This document shows positions 8,785-17,842 of a DNA stretch of 64,000 nt, piece after piece. The position numbers and the translations under genes are program-made. The notes under the pieces are model-generated. The model was not told the origin of the DNA and searched no databases. It was given only the letters and a program-made list of their open reading frames with translations. Location: NCBI RefSeq assembly GCF_900108485.1, contig NZ_FNXF01000003.1, forward strand, positions 80,530 to 144,529, read 5' to 3'. Numbering within the stretch: the first letter of the stretch is position 1; each line of letters starts with the position of its first letter. The stretch comes from Rheinheimera pacifica. GTDB lineage: Bacteria; Pseudomonadota; Gammaproteobacteria; Enterobacterales; Alteromonadaceae.

Positions 8785-9813
8785 ATGTATCAACTGAATA
8801 CATTGTCGCTCAGGGACGAGCAAGCAGTGGCGTGGGATAATTTTGTAACAGCCAGTGACGAAGCCACCTTTTTTCATTTATCTGGCTGGCAACAAATTAT
8901 TGCCGATGCTGGTCATCGTTGTTATTACCTGTATGCCACTCAAAATAACCAGATTGTTGGTGTGCTGCCGCTGGCCCGCGTTAAAAGTATGCTGTTTGGC
9001 GATGCGCTGGTGTCTACGCCATTTTGTGTTTATGGCGGTGCGGTTGGCGAGCCAGCCGTTAAGCGTTTTTTGGAGCAGGAAGCGGTAAAACTTGCCACCT
9101 CACTGCAGGTAAAACATATTGAACTGCGTTATAAAACCGTGCAGGACAACGACTTTACCACCCGCAGCCAGCATGCTTACTTTGCCTGTGAACTGGCCGA
9201 AACAGCTGAGCAGATCCTGGCTAATGTAAAGAAAAAACAACGTGCGGTTATCCGTCATGCGTTGAACGAACCCTTGCAGTATACGCTGGACACCAACCCA
9301 AACGATTTTTACCAAACCTATTCAGAAAGCGTGCGCAATCTGGGTACTCCGGTGTTCAGCAAAGCCTTTTTCCAAAAAATTATGCAGGTATTTCCCGCGC
9401 AAACAGAAATTCTGACCGTGCGTAAAGATCAGCAACCGGTATCCTCAGTGCTGAGTTTTTATTATAAAGGTGAAGTGCTGCCTTATTATGGTGGCGGCAT
9501 CAGTGAAGCTAAATCACTAAAAAGTAATGACTATATGTACTACCAGCTGATGTGCCATGCCAGGCTGGATAAAAACTGTCAGCGTTATGACTTTGGCCGC
9601 AGCAAACTGGAGTCTGGTGCTTATCAATATAAAAAACATTGGGGTATGGAAGCGACAGAACTACACTACCAGTATAAATTGATCACCGCCCAGCAATTAC
9701 CGAACCTGAGCCCTAATAATCCTAAATATCAGCTATTTATCCGGCTGTGGCAAAAACTACCGCTGTCAGTAAGCCAGTGGATTGGCCCTGCCCTGTCGAG
9801 GTATCTGGGATGA
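8785..9813 (+). CDS. FemAB-family protein, XrtA system
   Basis: A 342-residue protein of the FemAB/GNAT-like fold found next to the deacetylase in exosortase A loci. The conserved centre includes VKKKQRAVIRHAL and the later YGGGISEAKSLKSND segment. FemAB proteins use aminoacyl-tRNA to acylate amino groups on cell-wall precursors. Following a deacetylase, this one may aminoacylate the amino sugar just unmasked; that is inference. AAGGGAA before the ATG supports the start. The stop overlaps the next start (ATGA). Confidence 0.9.
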   Translation: MYQLNTLSLRDEQAVAWDNFVTASDEATFFHLSGWQQIIADAGHRCYYLYATQNNQIVGVLPLARVKSMLFGDALVSTPFCVYGGAVGEPAVKRFLEQEAVKLATSLQVKHIELRYKTVQDNDFTTRSQHAYFACELAETAEQILANVKKKQRAVIRHALNEPLQYTLDTNPNDFYQTYSESVRNLGTPVFSKAFFQKIMQVFPAQTEILTVRKDQQPVSSVLSFYYKGEVLPYYGGGISEAKSLKSNDYMYYQLMCHARLDKNCQRYDFGRSKLESGAYQYKKHWGMEATELHYQYKLITAQQLPNLSPNNPKYQLFIRLWQKLPLSVSQWIGPALSRYLG

Positions 9814-11030
9814 CAGCCGCTAAACCGGATTTGCTGTTGCTGGTACACCGCATTCCCTATCCACCCAATAAGGGCGATAAAATCCGCTCATTTAATTTAA
9901 TGAAAGCGCTAAGCCAGCATTACACGGTGCATCTGGGCTGTTTTATCGATGATCCTTTTGACCGGCAGTATATAGATACACTCAGCCAGTGGTGCGCCAC
10001 CGTATTCTGTGTAAACCAAGCCAAGTGGCAGGCAAAGCTGTGCGCTTTGAGCGGTTTTATTAATAATCAGGCCATTACCCTGCCCTACTATTTCAGCCTG
10101 GCTATGGCTGCCTGGGTAAAAACCACAATTAGTACACATAAGATTGAAAAGGTACTGGTGTACTCCTCATCTATGGCTCAGTACGTCGATAAAGCTGATT
10201 ATCAGCAATTGATCAGAGTGATCGATTTTGTTGATATTGATTCAGACAAATGGCGCCAATACGCCGAAAAATCACGCGGTGTTAAACGCTGGTTTTATCA
10301 GCGGGAGGCCAGGTTACTGCTGCAATACGAAAAACAGATTTGTCAGCGCTTTAGCAGCAGCCTGTTCGTGTCAGACGACGAAGCCAGCGCATTTCGTGCC
10401 ATGCTGCCTGCTGAGTTGCAGCACAAAGTACACAGTGTATTAAATGGCGTTGATACTGACTATTTCTCACCCGATATTCCAGACTGCAGCACAGAACATA
10501 CATTGCCTGAGCAATATATCGTATTTACCGGCGCCATGGATTACTGGGCCAATGTAGATGCAGTCTGCTGGTTTTGTCAAAACATCTGGCCACGGCTAAA
10601 ACAGTTATACCCGCAGTTACACTTTATGATAGTCGGTGGTAAACCCAGCACTGAAGTGCGGGCACTTAGCCAGCAAGCGGGTGTAATTGTTACCGGCCGG
10701 GTAAATGATGTACGCCCTTATATCAGCCACGCCCGCTTTGCGGTAGCGCCTATGCTAATAGCGCGCGGTATACAGAATAAAGTGCTTGAAGCAATGGCAA
10801 TGAACAAGGCCGTAGTCTGCAGTGCCATGGCGATGGAAGGCATTAATGCCCCCGCTAGCGAAGATGCGGTAATTGCCGATGGGGTAGATAACTTTATCCG
10901 GGCTTGCAAACGGCAACTGGATCGCACTTCAGCGCCCTCTGCTAACCGGCAGTGGATTTTACAGCATTTTACCTGGCAACAAACGTTAGTACGGTTAAAC
11001 AGCTTTATCCATCCGGAGTTGCCGGCATGA
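9810..11030 (+). CDS. GT4-type glycosyltransferase, XrtA system (stp1 type)
   Basis: A 406-residue GT-B glycosyltransferase matching the first of the exosortase A-associated sugar transferase families. The N-terminal motif LVHRIPYPPNKGDKIRS is typical. The C-terminal domain has LNGVDTDYFSPD and the nucleotide-sugar binding segment RGIQNKVLEAMAMNKAVV. It adds a sugar to the lipid-linked repeat unit in the cytoplasm; donor and linkage cannot be read from sequence. The ATG at 9810 overlaps the upstream stop by ATGA and the protein then begins MTAAKPDLLLLV, so the longer frame from 9747 is rejected. Confidence 0.9.
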   Translation: MTAAKPDLLLLVHRIPYPPNKGDKIRSFNLMKALSQHYTVHLGCFIDDPFDRQYIDTLSQWCATVFCVNQAKWQAKLCALSGFINNQAITLPYYFSLAMAAWVKTTISTHKIEKVLVYSSSMAQYVDKADYQQLIRVIDFVDIDSDKWRQYAEKSRGVKRWFYQREARLLLQYEKQICQRFSSSLFVSDDEASAFRAMLPAELQHKVHSVLNGVDTDYFSPDIPDCSTEHTLPEQYIVFTGAMDYWANVDAVCWFCQNIWPRLKQLYPQLHFMIVGGKPSTEVRALSQQAGVIVTGRVNDVRPYISHARFAVAPMLIARGIQNKVLEAMAMNKAVVCSAMAMEGINAPASEDAVIADGVDNFIRACKRQLDRTSAPSANRQWILQHFTWQQTLVRLNSFIHPELPA

Positions 11031-12490
11031 CAGCCCTTAACCGCCAGGCTAACGTTTTGCTGCTTGTTGTGATCGGCCTGGCTTATATCGTGCTTTACGG
11101 CTCAACCTGGCTGGATATGGAGCGGGTGTGGCGCAGCTCTGCAACTTATAATCATTGCTACCTGATCCTGCCCATCTGTCTGTATTTTTTTTATCGCGCC
11201 AAAACGCCGCTTATTACGCCTTCCGCCGCCGGTTACTGGTTATGGCTACCGGCTCTTGGTTTAATATTGCTACAATTAATCTGGCTGTTTGGCTACGCGG
11301 CTGATATCGCCCTGCTGATGCATATTGCCGCCGTAATGTCGCTACAGGCGCTGTTATGGCTTGCTTTTGGTAATACCAACAGCCGTTTGCATTGGTTTGC
11401 CATCGCATATCTGATATTTCTGGTACCTTTTGGCGAAGAGTTATCGCCGTTTTTACAGAATATTACCGCCGATCTCACCGTGGTGATGTTGCAGGCTGTC
11501 AGCATTCCGGTTTATCGTGAAGGCCTTTACCTCGCCACTCCGGTAGGTTTATTTGAAGTGGCAGAAGCCTGCTCAGGCTTACGTTTTCTGATCGCATCAC
11601 TGGCTATTTCAGCGCTATTTGCCTACCTGCACTACAACAAAATCTGGAAACAGGTCAGTTTTGTCGTGTTTATGGCCTTGTTATCTGTACTGGCCAATGG
11701 TGTACGCGCTTTTATGTTGGTTTATATCGGTGAAAAAACCGATATGCGCTTTGGCTTTGGCGCTGATCATTATCTGTATGGCTGGCTGTTTTTCGGCCTG
11801 GTATTAATAGCCGGTTTCTGGCTGGGGGCAAAATTTTCAGATCCTACCCAGCAGCTTGAACGGCGCAGCAAACAGCATTTTAGTTTACAAACCAAGCCAT
11901 CAATGTTGATTCTGGCCACTGCAATTATTGCGCTAACCCTGAGTTACCGGTTGTCGTTAAACGTGATGGCAGAGCCCGCAGCGATACACAACCTTGCCAT
12001 GCCTTTTGCCAGTCAGCCGGTAGAAAAAAGTAACTGGGGTATCAATTTTATAAACAGTCTGGCCCAGAGCCATGCTCAGGATACTGCAGGTACCGAATAT
12101 TTCGTCGCCCGCTACGGTAATAAACAACAAAATGGCGAGCTGATTAACTGGCAGAACAACCTGTTTGATAAACAACGCTGGCAGGTACAACGACGTATTA
12201 TCGGTGCAGACAGTGCCATATTACAGTTAAGAAGCCTGACGAATGAACAACGCACTGTGCTGTACTGGTATCAGATTGACGAACAACGGGTAGTACCTGA
12301 ACTGGAAGTGAAAGTACGCCAGGCATTAAGTTACCTGGCTGATGATCAGTCCAGTGCTTATATTTTTGCTGTATCAGTTAATGGTAAAGCCTCAGAGCAA
12401 AACCTGGCAGTGTTGCAGCAAGCCGCAGCCTTATTGTCACAAACCCAAACTACTACGGAGCAGGCCGTTGCCGGAGGCCAATATGACTGA
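11027..12490 (+). CDS. xrtA: Exosortase A fused to an EpsI domain
   Basis: A 487-residue inner-membrane cysteine transpeptidase-like enzyme (EpsH/XrtA) that cleaves the PEP-CTERM sorting signal of secreted proteins. About eight transmembrane helices fill residues 10-310. The catalytic residues sit in EACSGLRF (C182), LANGVRAF (R227) and GADHYLYGW (H248). After residue ~315 comes a periplasmic EpsI-type domain (WGINFINSL, then the tryptophan- and glutamine-rich segment to the end). The XrtA-EpsI fusion is known in this family, and EpsI-family proteins are linked to exopolysaccharide production. The ATG at 11027 overlaps the previous stop by ATGA; upstream in-frame starts fall inside the glycosyltransferase gene. 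The likely substrate is the PEP-CTERM protein at 47408. Confidence 0.96.
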   Translation: MTALNRQANVLLLVVIGLAYIVLYGSTWLDMERVWRSSATYNHCYLILPICLYFFYRAKTPLITPSAAGYWLWLPALGLILLQLIWLFGYAADIALLMHIAAVMSLQALLWLAFGNTNSRLHWFAIAYLIFLVPFGEELSPFLQNITADLTVVMLQAVSIPVYREGLYLATPVGLFEVAEACSGLRFLIASLAISALFAYLHYNKIWKQVSFVVFMALLSVLANGVRAFMLVYIGEKTDMRFGFGADHYLYGWLFFGLVLIAGFWLGAKFSDPTQQLERRSKQHFSLQTKPSMLILATAIIALTLSYRLSLNVMAEPAAIHNLAMPFASQPVEKSNWGINFINSLAQSHAQDTAGTEYFVARYGNKQQNGELINWQNNLFDKQRWQVQRRIIGADSAILQLRSLTNEQRTVLYWYQIDEQRVVPELEVKVRQALSYLADDQSSAYIFAVSVNGKASEQNLAVLQQAAALLSQTQTTTEQAVAGGQYD

Positions 12491-13640
12491 GCGCCAGCAA
12501 CAACCGGTGCATATTGCTCATCTTATCTGGCACTTTAGCACCGGCGGCCTGGAAAATGGCCTGGTTAACCTGATAAACCATTTACCGCAGGACAAATTTC
12601 GCCATAGCATTATTACGCTAACCGGTCACGATCCGCAGTTTGCAACGCGTATCAAAACCAACAATGTCAGCCTGCACTGTCTGAACAAAGCTGAAGGACA
12701 TGACTGGGGCACTTTTGGCCGGCTAAATACGCTGCTGCAAAACCTGCAGCCTGACATACTGCATAGCCGTAATCTGGCAACGCTGGAACTGCAAGTTATC
12801 GGCTGGTGGCGTAAAGTGCCACTGCGTTTGCATGGTGAACACGGCTGGGACAGCCATGATATCGGCGGCTGTAACAAAAAGAACCGCTTGATACGCCGCG
12901 TATTCAAGAGCTTTGTTCAGCGCTTTATTTGCTTGTCATCTGAAGCTGAGCAGTATCTGACTGATATTATTAAACTGGATAAAAACCGGGTTGAACGCAT
13001 TTGTAACGGTGTAGAAATAGCCAAGTATGCCAATGCCCTGCCAGCAGAGCTGACGCTACCACCTGGCACTACGTCGCTTACCCCCATTGTATTTGCCACA
13101 GTGGGCCGTCTGGCCAGCGTGAAAAATCAGGCATTGTTGCTGCGTGCTTATAGCTTGCTATTGCAGCAACATCCGCAGTACGGCACAGAAAGTGCGCTGA
13201 TAATTGTCGGTGACGGCCCCTGCCGGCAAGAACTTGAGCAACTGCGCGATACCCTGCAGCTAGGCTCTCAGGTAGTATTTACCGGTAACCGGCAGGATAT
13301 TGCGCAGTTAATGCAGCGCTTTGATGTATTTGTGCTGCCCTCACTGGCAGAAGGGATTTCTAACACTTTGCTCGAAGCCATGGCTGCCGGTACACCGGTT
13401 ATTGCCACTGCCGTGGGGGGCAACCCGGATTTACTGCCGGCAGCACTGCTTGATACTAATCTGGTAGCCTCAGATAACCCGCAGCAACTGGCCAATGCCA
13501 TGCTGCGCTACCTGCAACAGCGCGACGCGCTGACTTATGACGCTGAATTGGTAAAAAACCATTGCCATCAGCACTTTAGTATAGATACGATGGTGCAGCG
13601 ATATCAAAAGCTTTATGAAATGACAAGGATGCAGACTTAA
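12483..13640 (+). CDS. GT4-type glycosyltransferase, XrtA system (stp2 type)
   Basis: A 385-residue GT-B glycosyltransferase of the second exosortase A-associated sugar transferase family. The N-terminus IAHLIWHFSTGGLENGLVNL is characteristic. The donor-binding region has VGDGPCRQELE and PSLAEGISNTLLEAMAAGTP, with the E-x7-E type acidic pair of GT4 enzymes. It acts in the cytoplasm on the lipid-linked oligosaccharide. The start at 12483 overlaps the xrtA end by eight bases and begins MTERQQQP. The longer frame from 12342 would overlap the EpsI coding region by 150 bases and is unlikely. Confidence 0.9.
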   Translation: MTERQQQPVHIAHLIWHFSTGGLENGLVNLINHLPQDKFRHSIITLTGHDPQFATRIKTNNVSLHCLNKAEGHDWGTFGRLNTLLQNLQPDILHSRNLATLELQVIGWWRKVPLRLHGEHGWDSHDIGGCNKKNRLIRRVFKSFVQRFICLSSEAEQYLTDIIKLDKNRVERICNGVEIAKYANALPAELTLPPGTTSLTPIVFATVGRLASVKNQALLLRAYSLLLQQHPQYGTESALIIVGDGPCRQELEQLRDTLQLGSQVVFTGNRQDIAQLMQRFDVFVLPSLAEGISNTLLEAMAAGTPVIATAVGGNPDLLPAALLDTNLVASDNPQQLANAMLRYLQQRDALTYDAELVKNHCHQHFSIDTMVQRYQKLYEMTRMQT

Positions 13641-13642
13641 CC

Positions 13643-15538
13643 ATGTGTGGTATAGCAGGAATTTATCAGCTGAAAACCCAGGCTACGCCTGAACCGCTAG
13701 TTCTGGCGAAAATGAATGACAGCCAATGGCACCGCGGGCCAGACGCCGGAGATTACTTTTTTCAGCCTACGGTTGGCCTGGCACACCGCCGGTTATCGAT
13801 TATAGATATTGCCGGCAGCCCGCAGCCCATGCAAAGCGCCAATGCACAGGCCTGTATAGTGTTTAACGGTGAAATCTACAATTACCGTGAGCTGCGCCAG
13901 GAGCTACTTGGCAAGGGCTATCAGTTTAATACCAACGGCGATACCGAAACCATTCTGAATGCCTGGCTCGAATGGGGCGAAGACTGTGTGCATCACCTGC
14001 GTGGTATGTTTGCTTTTGCTATCTGGGATAGTAGCCGGCATTGCCTGTTTCTGGCCCGTGACCGTCTTGGCATTAAACCGCTGTTTTACTCGCTGCTTGA
14101 TGACGGCCAGTTTATTTTTGGCTCTGAACTTAAAGTGCTGCGCAACCATCCGGATTTTGTTACCACGCTGCGCGACAGCACTATCGAAGATTATTTCAGC
14201 TTTGGTTATATTCCGGAACCTTACACTATTTACCAGCACAGCTATAAACTAGCGCCTGGCCATACTTTATTATTGCAGCACGGCCAGGCCCAGCTCAGTG
14301 AACCCAAGCAGTACTGGGATGTACCCACGCAGTGGCAACATGCCGTAACAGAGCAGGAACTGAGTGCAGAGCTGATCACAAGATTTCGTGAAGCAGTGGA
14401 TATTCGGCTGGTAGCAGAAGTGCCGCTGGGCGCCTTTTTATCCGGCGGAGTCGATTCAAGCGCCGTTGTCGCCATGATGGCCGGCCTGCAAAGTGAGCCG
14501 GTTAACACCTGCTCTATTGGTTTTGACAGCCCACAGTTTAATGAAACCGAGTTTGCCCGTCAGGTGGCCACGCGTTATAACACCAACCACCACGAAAATA
14601 TTGTTAGCCAGAACGATTTTGAGCTGCTGGACCAACTAGCAGACTTGTACGACGAGCCCTACGCCGACAGCTCAGCAATACCCACTTACCGCGTATGCCA
14701 GATGGCGCGCCAGCATGTTACGGTCGCCTTAAGCGGTGATGGCGCTGACGAGTTATTTGCCGGCTACCGCCGTTATAAACTGCACCTGAATGAAGAACGT
14801 TTTCGTAACTGGTTGCCACTGGCAATAAGAAAACCGGTTTTTGGCTTGCTGGGTAAAATTTACCCCAAACTGGATTGGGCTCCACGCTTTTTACGCGCTA
14901 AAACTACGTTTCAGTCGTTGGCGATGGACACCGTTGCCGGTTACCACAATTCTATTGCCATTTTGCGTCAGGATCAGCGCGACAGGCTGTTTTCAACAGC
15001 GTTTAAGCAGCGCCTTAACGGCTATAGCTCGCTGGAGGTATTTCGCCGTTATGGTAGCAAAGTACAACATCTGGACCCGATGAAAATAGCCCAGTATCTG
15101 GATATGAAAACCTATCTGGTAGGCGATATTCTGACCAAAGTAGACCGCGCTTCCATGGCACACTCGCTTGAAGTGCGGGTGCCATTTTTGGATCACAAAT
15201 TTGTTGAGTGGGCCTTTACCGCAGAATCGGGCGCGAATTTGCGAAACGGTGTGGGTAAATACTCGCTGAAAAAAGCACTGGAGCCGCATTTGCCGGCTGA
15301 TGTGCTGTATCGGAAAAAAATGGGCTTTGCCGTGCCACTGGCTGAATGGTTCCGCGGCCCGTTGCAGCAAAAACTGCAGGATAAGCTGCTGTCAGATGTA
15401 ATGATTAACAGCGGCTACTTTAATGTTGCCGAGCTAAAGCAGCTGATTGACGATCACAAACGCGCCCTGAAAGATAACAGCGCAGCGCTATGGACACTGC
15501 TGATGTTTGCCGCCTTCCTGGAGCGCAACAGCAAATGA
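13643..15538 (+). CDS. XrtA-associated asparagine synthase-like amidotransferase
   Basis: A 631-residue glutamine-hydrolysing amidotransferase of the AsnB family, exosortase A subgroup. Residues 1-7 MCGIAGI supply the N-terminal nucleophile Cys2. HRGPDAGDY (30-38) and FNGEIYNY (74-81) complete the glutaminase domain. The ATP pyrophosphatase domain carries SGGVDSS (267-273) and SGDGADELFAGYRRY. Family members form amide bonds; here the target is probably a carboxyl group on a uronic acid of the glycan, not free aspartate, but that is inference from context. The gene starts two bases after the glycosyltransferase stop. A second, degenerate paralogue sits at 24915. Confidence 0.93.
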   Translation: MCGIAGIYQLKTQATPEPLVLAKMNDSQWHRGPDAGDYFFQPTVGLAHRRLSIIDIAGSPQPMQSANAQACIVFNGEIYNYRELRQELLGKGYQFNTNGDTETILNAWLEWGEDCVHHLRGMFAFAIWDSSRHCLFLARDRLGIKPLFYSLLDDGQFIFGSELKVLRNHPDFVTTLRDSTIEDYFSFGYIPEPYTIYQHSYKLAPGHTLLLQHGQAQLSEPKQYWDVPTQWQHAVTEQELSAELITRFREAVDIRLVAEVPLGAFLSGGVDSSAVVAMMAGLQSEPVNTCSIGFDSPQFNETEFARQVATRYNTNHHENIVSQNDFELLDQLADLYDEPYADSSAIPTYRVCQMARQHVTVALSGDGADELFAGYRRYKLHLNEERFRNWLPLAIRKPVFGLLGKIYPKLDWAPRFLRAKTTFQSLAMDTVAGYHNSIAILRQDQRDRLFSTAFKQRLNGYSSLEVFRRYGSKVQHLDPMKIAQYLDMKTYLVGDILTKVDRASMAHSLEVRVPFLDHKFVEWAFTAESGANLRNGVGKYSLKKALEPHLPADVLYRKKMGFAVPLAEWFRGPLQQKLQDKLLSDVMINSGYFNVAELKQLIDDHKRALKDNSAALWTLLMFAAFLERNSK

Positions 15539-16740
15539 AGATCCTGCATATTTTCGATCATTCTTTGCCATTACACAGTGGTTACACTTTTCGCTCACGT
15601 GCTATTTTGCAGCAGCAACGTAAACTCGGCTACCAGACATGCCATGTTACCAGCCCGAAGCATCCAACCGAAGAGCAAGGTACAGAACAAGCCGAAGGCT
15701 TCAGCTTTTACCGTACTTTGCCTTATAGCAGCTGGTTTTGGCGCTTACCGGTGTTAAAAGAGCTGGCCGTGGTACTGGCACTGAAAAAACGCATATTACA
15801 CATTATCAGCCTGGAAAAACCTGACGTACTGCATGCGCACTCACCGGCACTAAACGGTCTGGCCGCTTTATGGGCAGCCAAAAAAGCCAAACTGCCGGTG
15901 GTTTATGAAATACGGGCGTTCTGGGAAGATGCCGCAGTTGACCATGGTACCTGCACTGAGGGTGATCTGCGCTACAACATGACGCAATCACTGGAAACCC
16001 ATGTGGCTAAAAAAGCGGATGCCGTTACCACTATTTGCGAAGGGTTAAGGCAAGATCTTGTCAGCCGTGGGATCAGCGCAGAAAAAATAACTGTGATCCC
16101 CAATGCCGTTGACCCCGAGCAGTTTCAGCTTATTCGTGAAAAAAACGCCGCGCTTGAGTTGCAGTTTAAGCTGAAAAACAAGCCGGTACTGGGCTTTCTT
16201 GGTTCATTTTACGCCTATGAAGGTTTGGATCTGCTGATCAGGGCCCTGCCATTGATCAGACAAAAAGTGCCGGATGCCATGCTGTTACTTGTTGGTGGCG
16301 GGCCACAACAAGAGGCGTTGCAGCAGCTGGTTAGCGAGCTTCAGCTTAATGATGCTGTGATCATGCCCGGCCGGGTGCCACACAGCGATGTAATGCAATA
16401 TTACAGCCTGGTCGATTTACTGGTGTATCCGCGTAAAGCCATGCGCTTAACCGAACTGGTCACGCCACTAAAACCTCTGGAAGCCATGGCGCAAGGTATG
16501 ATGCTGCTGGCATCTGATGTTGGCGGCCATCTGGAGCTGATTGAGCATGCCAAAACCGGCTGGTTATTTCAGCGCGACAATGTTGATGATCTGGCCGAGC
16601 AAGCTGTCAGAGCATTAAAAAATTTCAGTACCAACGACAGCATTATTGATAATGCGCTGCATTATATCCAGACAGAACGCAACTGGGCGGTGTCTGTGGG
16701 CCGTTATGCAGATATTTATACGAGGCTGGCTCGTGTCTGA
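15535..16740 (+). CDS. GT4-type glycosyltransferase, XrtA-associated (Daro_2409-like)
   Basis: A 401-residue GT-B glycosyltransferase. The N-terminal MKILHIFDHSLPLHSGYTFR is typical of the exosortase A-associated family, with its glycine-rich acceptor loop. YEIRAFWEDAAVDHGT follows in the first domain. The donor-binding domain has VIPNAVDPEQF, FLGSFYAYEGLD and TPLKPLEAMAQG with conserved acidic residues. It probably adds one sugar of the repeat unit. The ATG overlaps the amidotransferase stop by four bases; an in-frame start at 15490 lies inside that gene and is discounted. Confidence 0.9.
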   Translation: MKILHIFDHSLPLHSGYTFRSRAILQQQRKLGYQTCHVTSPKHPTEEQGTEQAEGFSFYRTLPYSSWFWRLPVLKELAVVLALKKRILHIISLEKPDVLHAHSPALNGLAALWAAKKAKLPVVYEIRAFWEDAAVDHGTCTEGDLRYNMTQSLETHVAKKADAVTTICEGLRQDLVSRGISAEKITVIPNAVDPEQFQLIREKNAALELQFKLKNKPVLGFLGSFYAYEGLDLLIRALPLIRQKVPDAMLLLVGGGPQQEALQQLVSELQLNDAVIMPGRVPHSDVMQYYSLVDLLVYPRKAMRLTELVTPLKPLEAMAQGMMLLASDVGGHLELIEHAKTGWLFQRDNVDDLAEQAVRALKNFSTNDSIIDNALHYIQTERNWAVSVGRYADIYTRLARV

Positions 16741-17842
16741 TAGCGTAAACAACTTACATATCTGTCTGGTGGGCCCTGTCCCGCCACCTGCTGGTGGCAT
16801 GGCAAACCAAACGCGGCAACTCAAAGCACTGTTGCAACAAGATGGCGCAACCGTTGAACTGGTAGCGGTAAACCCGCCTTATCGTCCGGCATTTGCTGGC
16901 CGCATTGTGGGGCTGCGTGCGCTGTTCAGGCTGATACCTTATATTATTAATCTGTATCAGGCTGTAGGCAGAGCAGAAGTAGTTCATATAATGGCTAACT
17001 CTGGTTGGTCCTGGCATTTATTTGCCGCGCCTGCTATCTGGATAAGTTACCTGCGCCGTAAACCGGTTATTGTTAATTACCGCGGCGGACACGCCGAAAC
17101 CTTTTTCGCTGCCAGTTGGCGCAAAGTGCATTTCTCGCTGCGCCGCGCCAGTGCCGTGCTGGTACCTTCTGCTTTTTTACAGCAGGTGTTTGCCAGCTAT
17201 GCTCAGCCATCAGCGATAGTGCCAAATATTCTGGATCATACGCTGTTTTATCCAGCTTCCGCACCCAAAGCTGAGACGGTTACCGCCCCGCATTTTATTG
17301 TTACCCGTAATCTGGAAGCCATTTACGATGTGGCTACCGCCCTAAAAGCCTTTGAGCTGATATATCAGCAGTATCCACAGGCAAGGTTAACCATTGCCGG
17401 TACCGGCCCGTTGTTAGCCCAGTTGCAGCAACAAGTGCAGCACGCAGGGCTGACACAGGCAGTAAGCTTTGCCGGCCGGCTTGACACCACGCAAATGGCA
17501 GAGCTGTACCGCAGTGCTGATATTATGCTAAACAGCAGCCTGGTTGATAACTCCCCTAACTCGGTTATTGAAGCCATGGCCTGCGGAGTGCCGGTAATAA
17601 GCACCAACGTTGGCGGCATTCCACGTTTAGTCACAGATAAAACCGACGCTCTGCTGACAGAGCCGGGCGATTATCAGGCTATGTTTACTTATGCACAACA
17701 GCTGCTGACGTCGCCTGCGTTGCGCCAGCATTTAGTGCAAAATGGCCTGCTGAACAGCAGCCGTTTTCACTGGCCTATTGTTGGCCGGCAATTAGCCGGA
17801 CATTACAACACGGCAATACGCGCCATGGAGCACACGGCATGA
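16733..17842 (+). CDS. GT4-type glycosyltransferase
   Basis: A 369-residue GT-B glycosyltransferase. The N-terminal HICLVGPVPPPAGGMANQT has the glycine-rich loop of GT4 enzymes. The C-terminal domain shows IAGTGPLLAQL and NSPNSVIEAMACGVPVI, the E-x7-E donor-binding signature. A GTG start at 16733 is chosen because GAGG lies seven bases upstream and it overlaps the preceding stop by eight bases. ATG codons further upstream in this frame lie well inside the previous gene. It is the fourth glycosyltransferase of the operon besides the priming enzyme, so the repeat unit probably has at least four or five sugars. Confidence 0.87.
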   Translation: MSDSVNNLHICLVGPVPPPAGGMANQTRQLKALLQQDGATVELVAVNPPYRPAFAGRIVGLRALFRLIPYIINLYQAVGRAEVVHIMANSGWSWHLFAAPAIWISYLRRKPVIVNYRGGHAETFFAASWRKVHFSLRRASAVLVPSAFLQQVFASYAQPSAIVPNILDHTLFYPASAPKAETVTAPHFIVTRNLEAIYDVATALKAFELIYQQYPQARLTIAGTGPLLAQLQQQVQHAGLTQAVSFAGRLDTTQMAELYRSADIMLNSSLVDNSPNSVIEAMACGVPVISTNVGGIPRLVTDKTDALLTEPGDYQAMFTYAQQLLTSPALRQHLVQNGLLNSSRFHWPIVGRQLAGHYNTAIRAMEHTA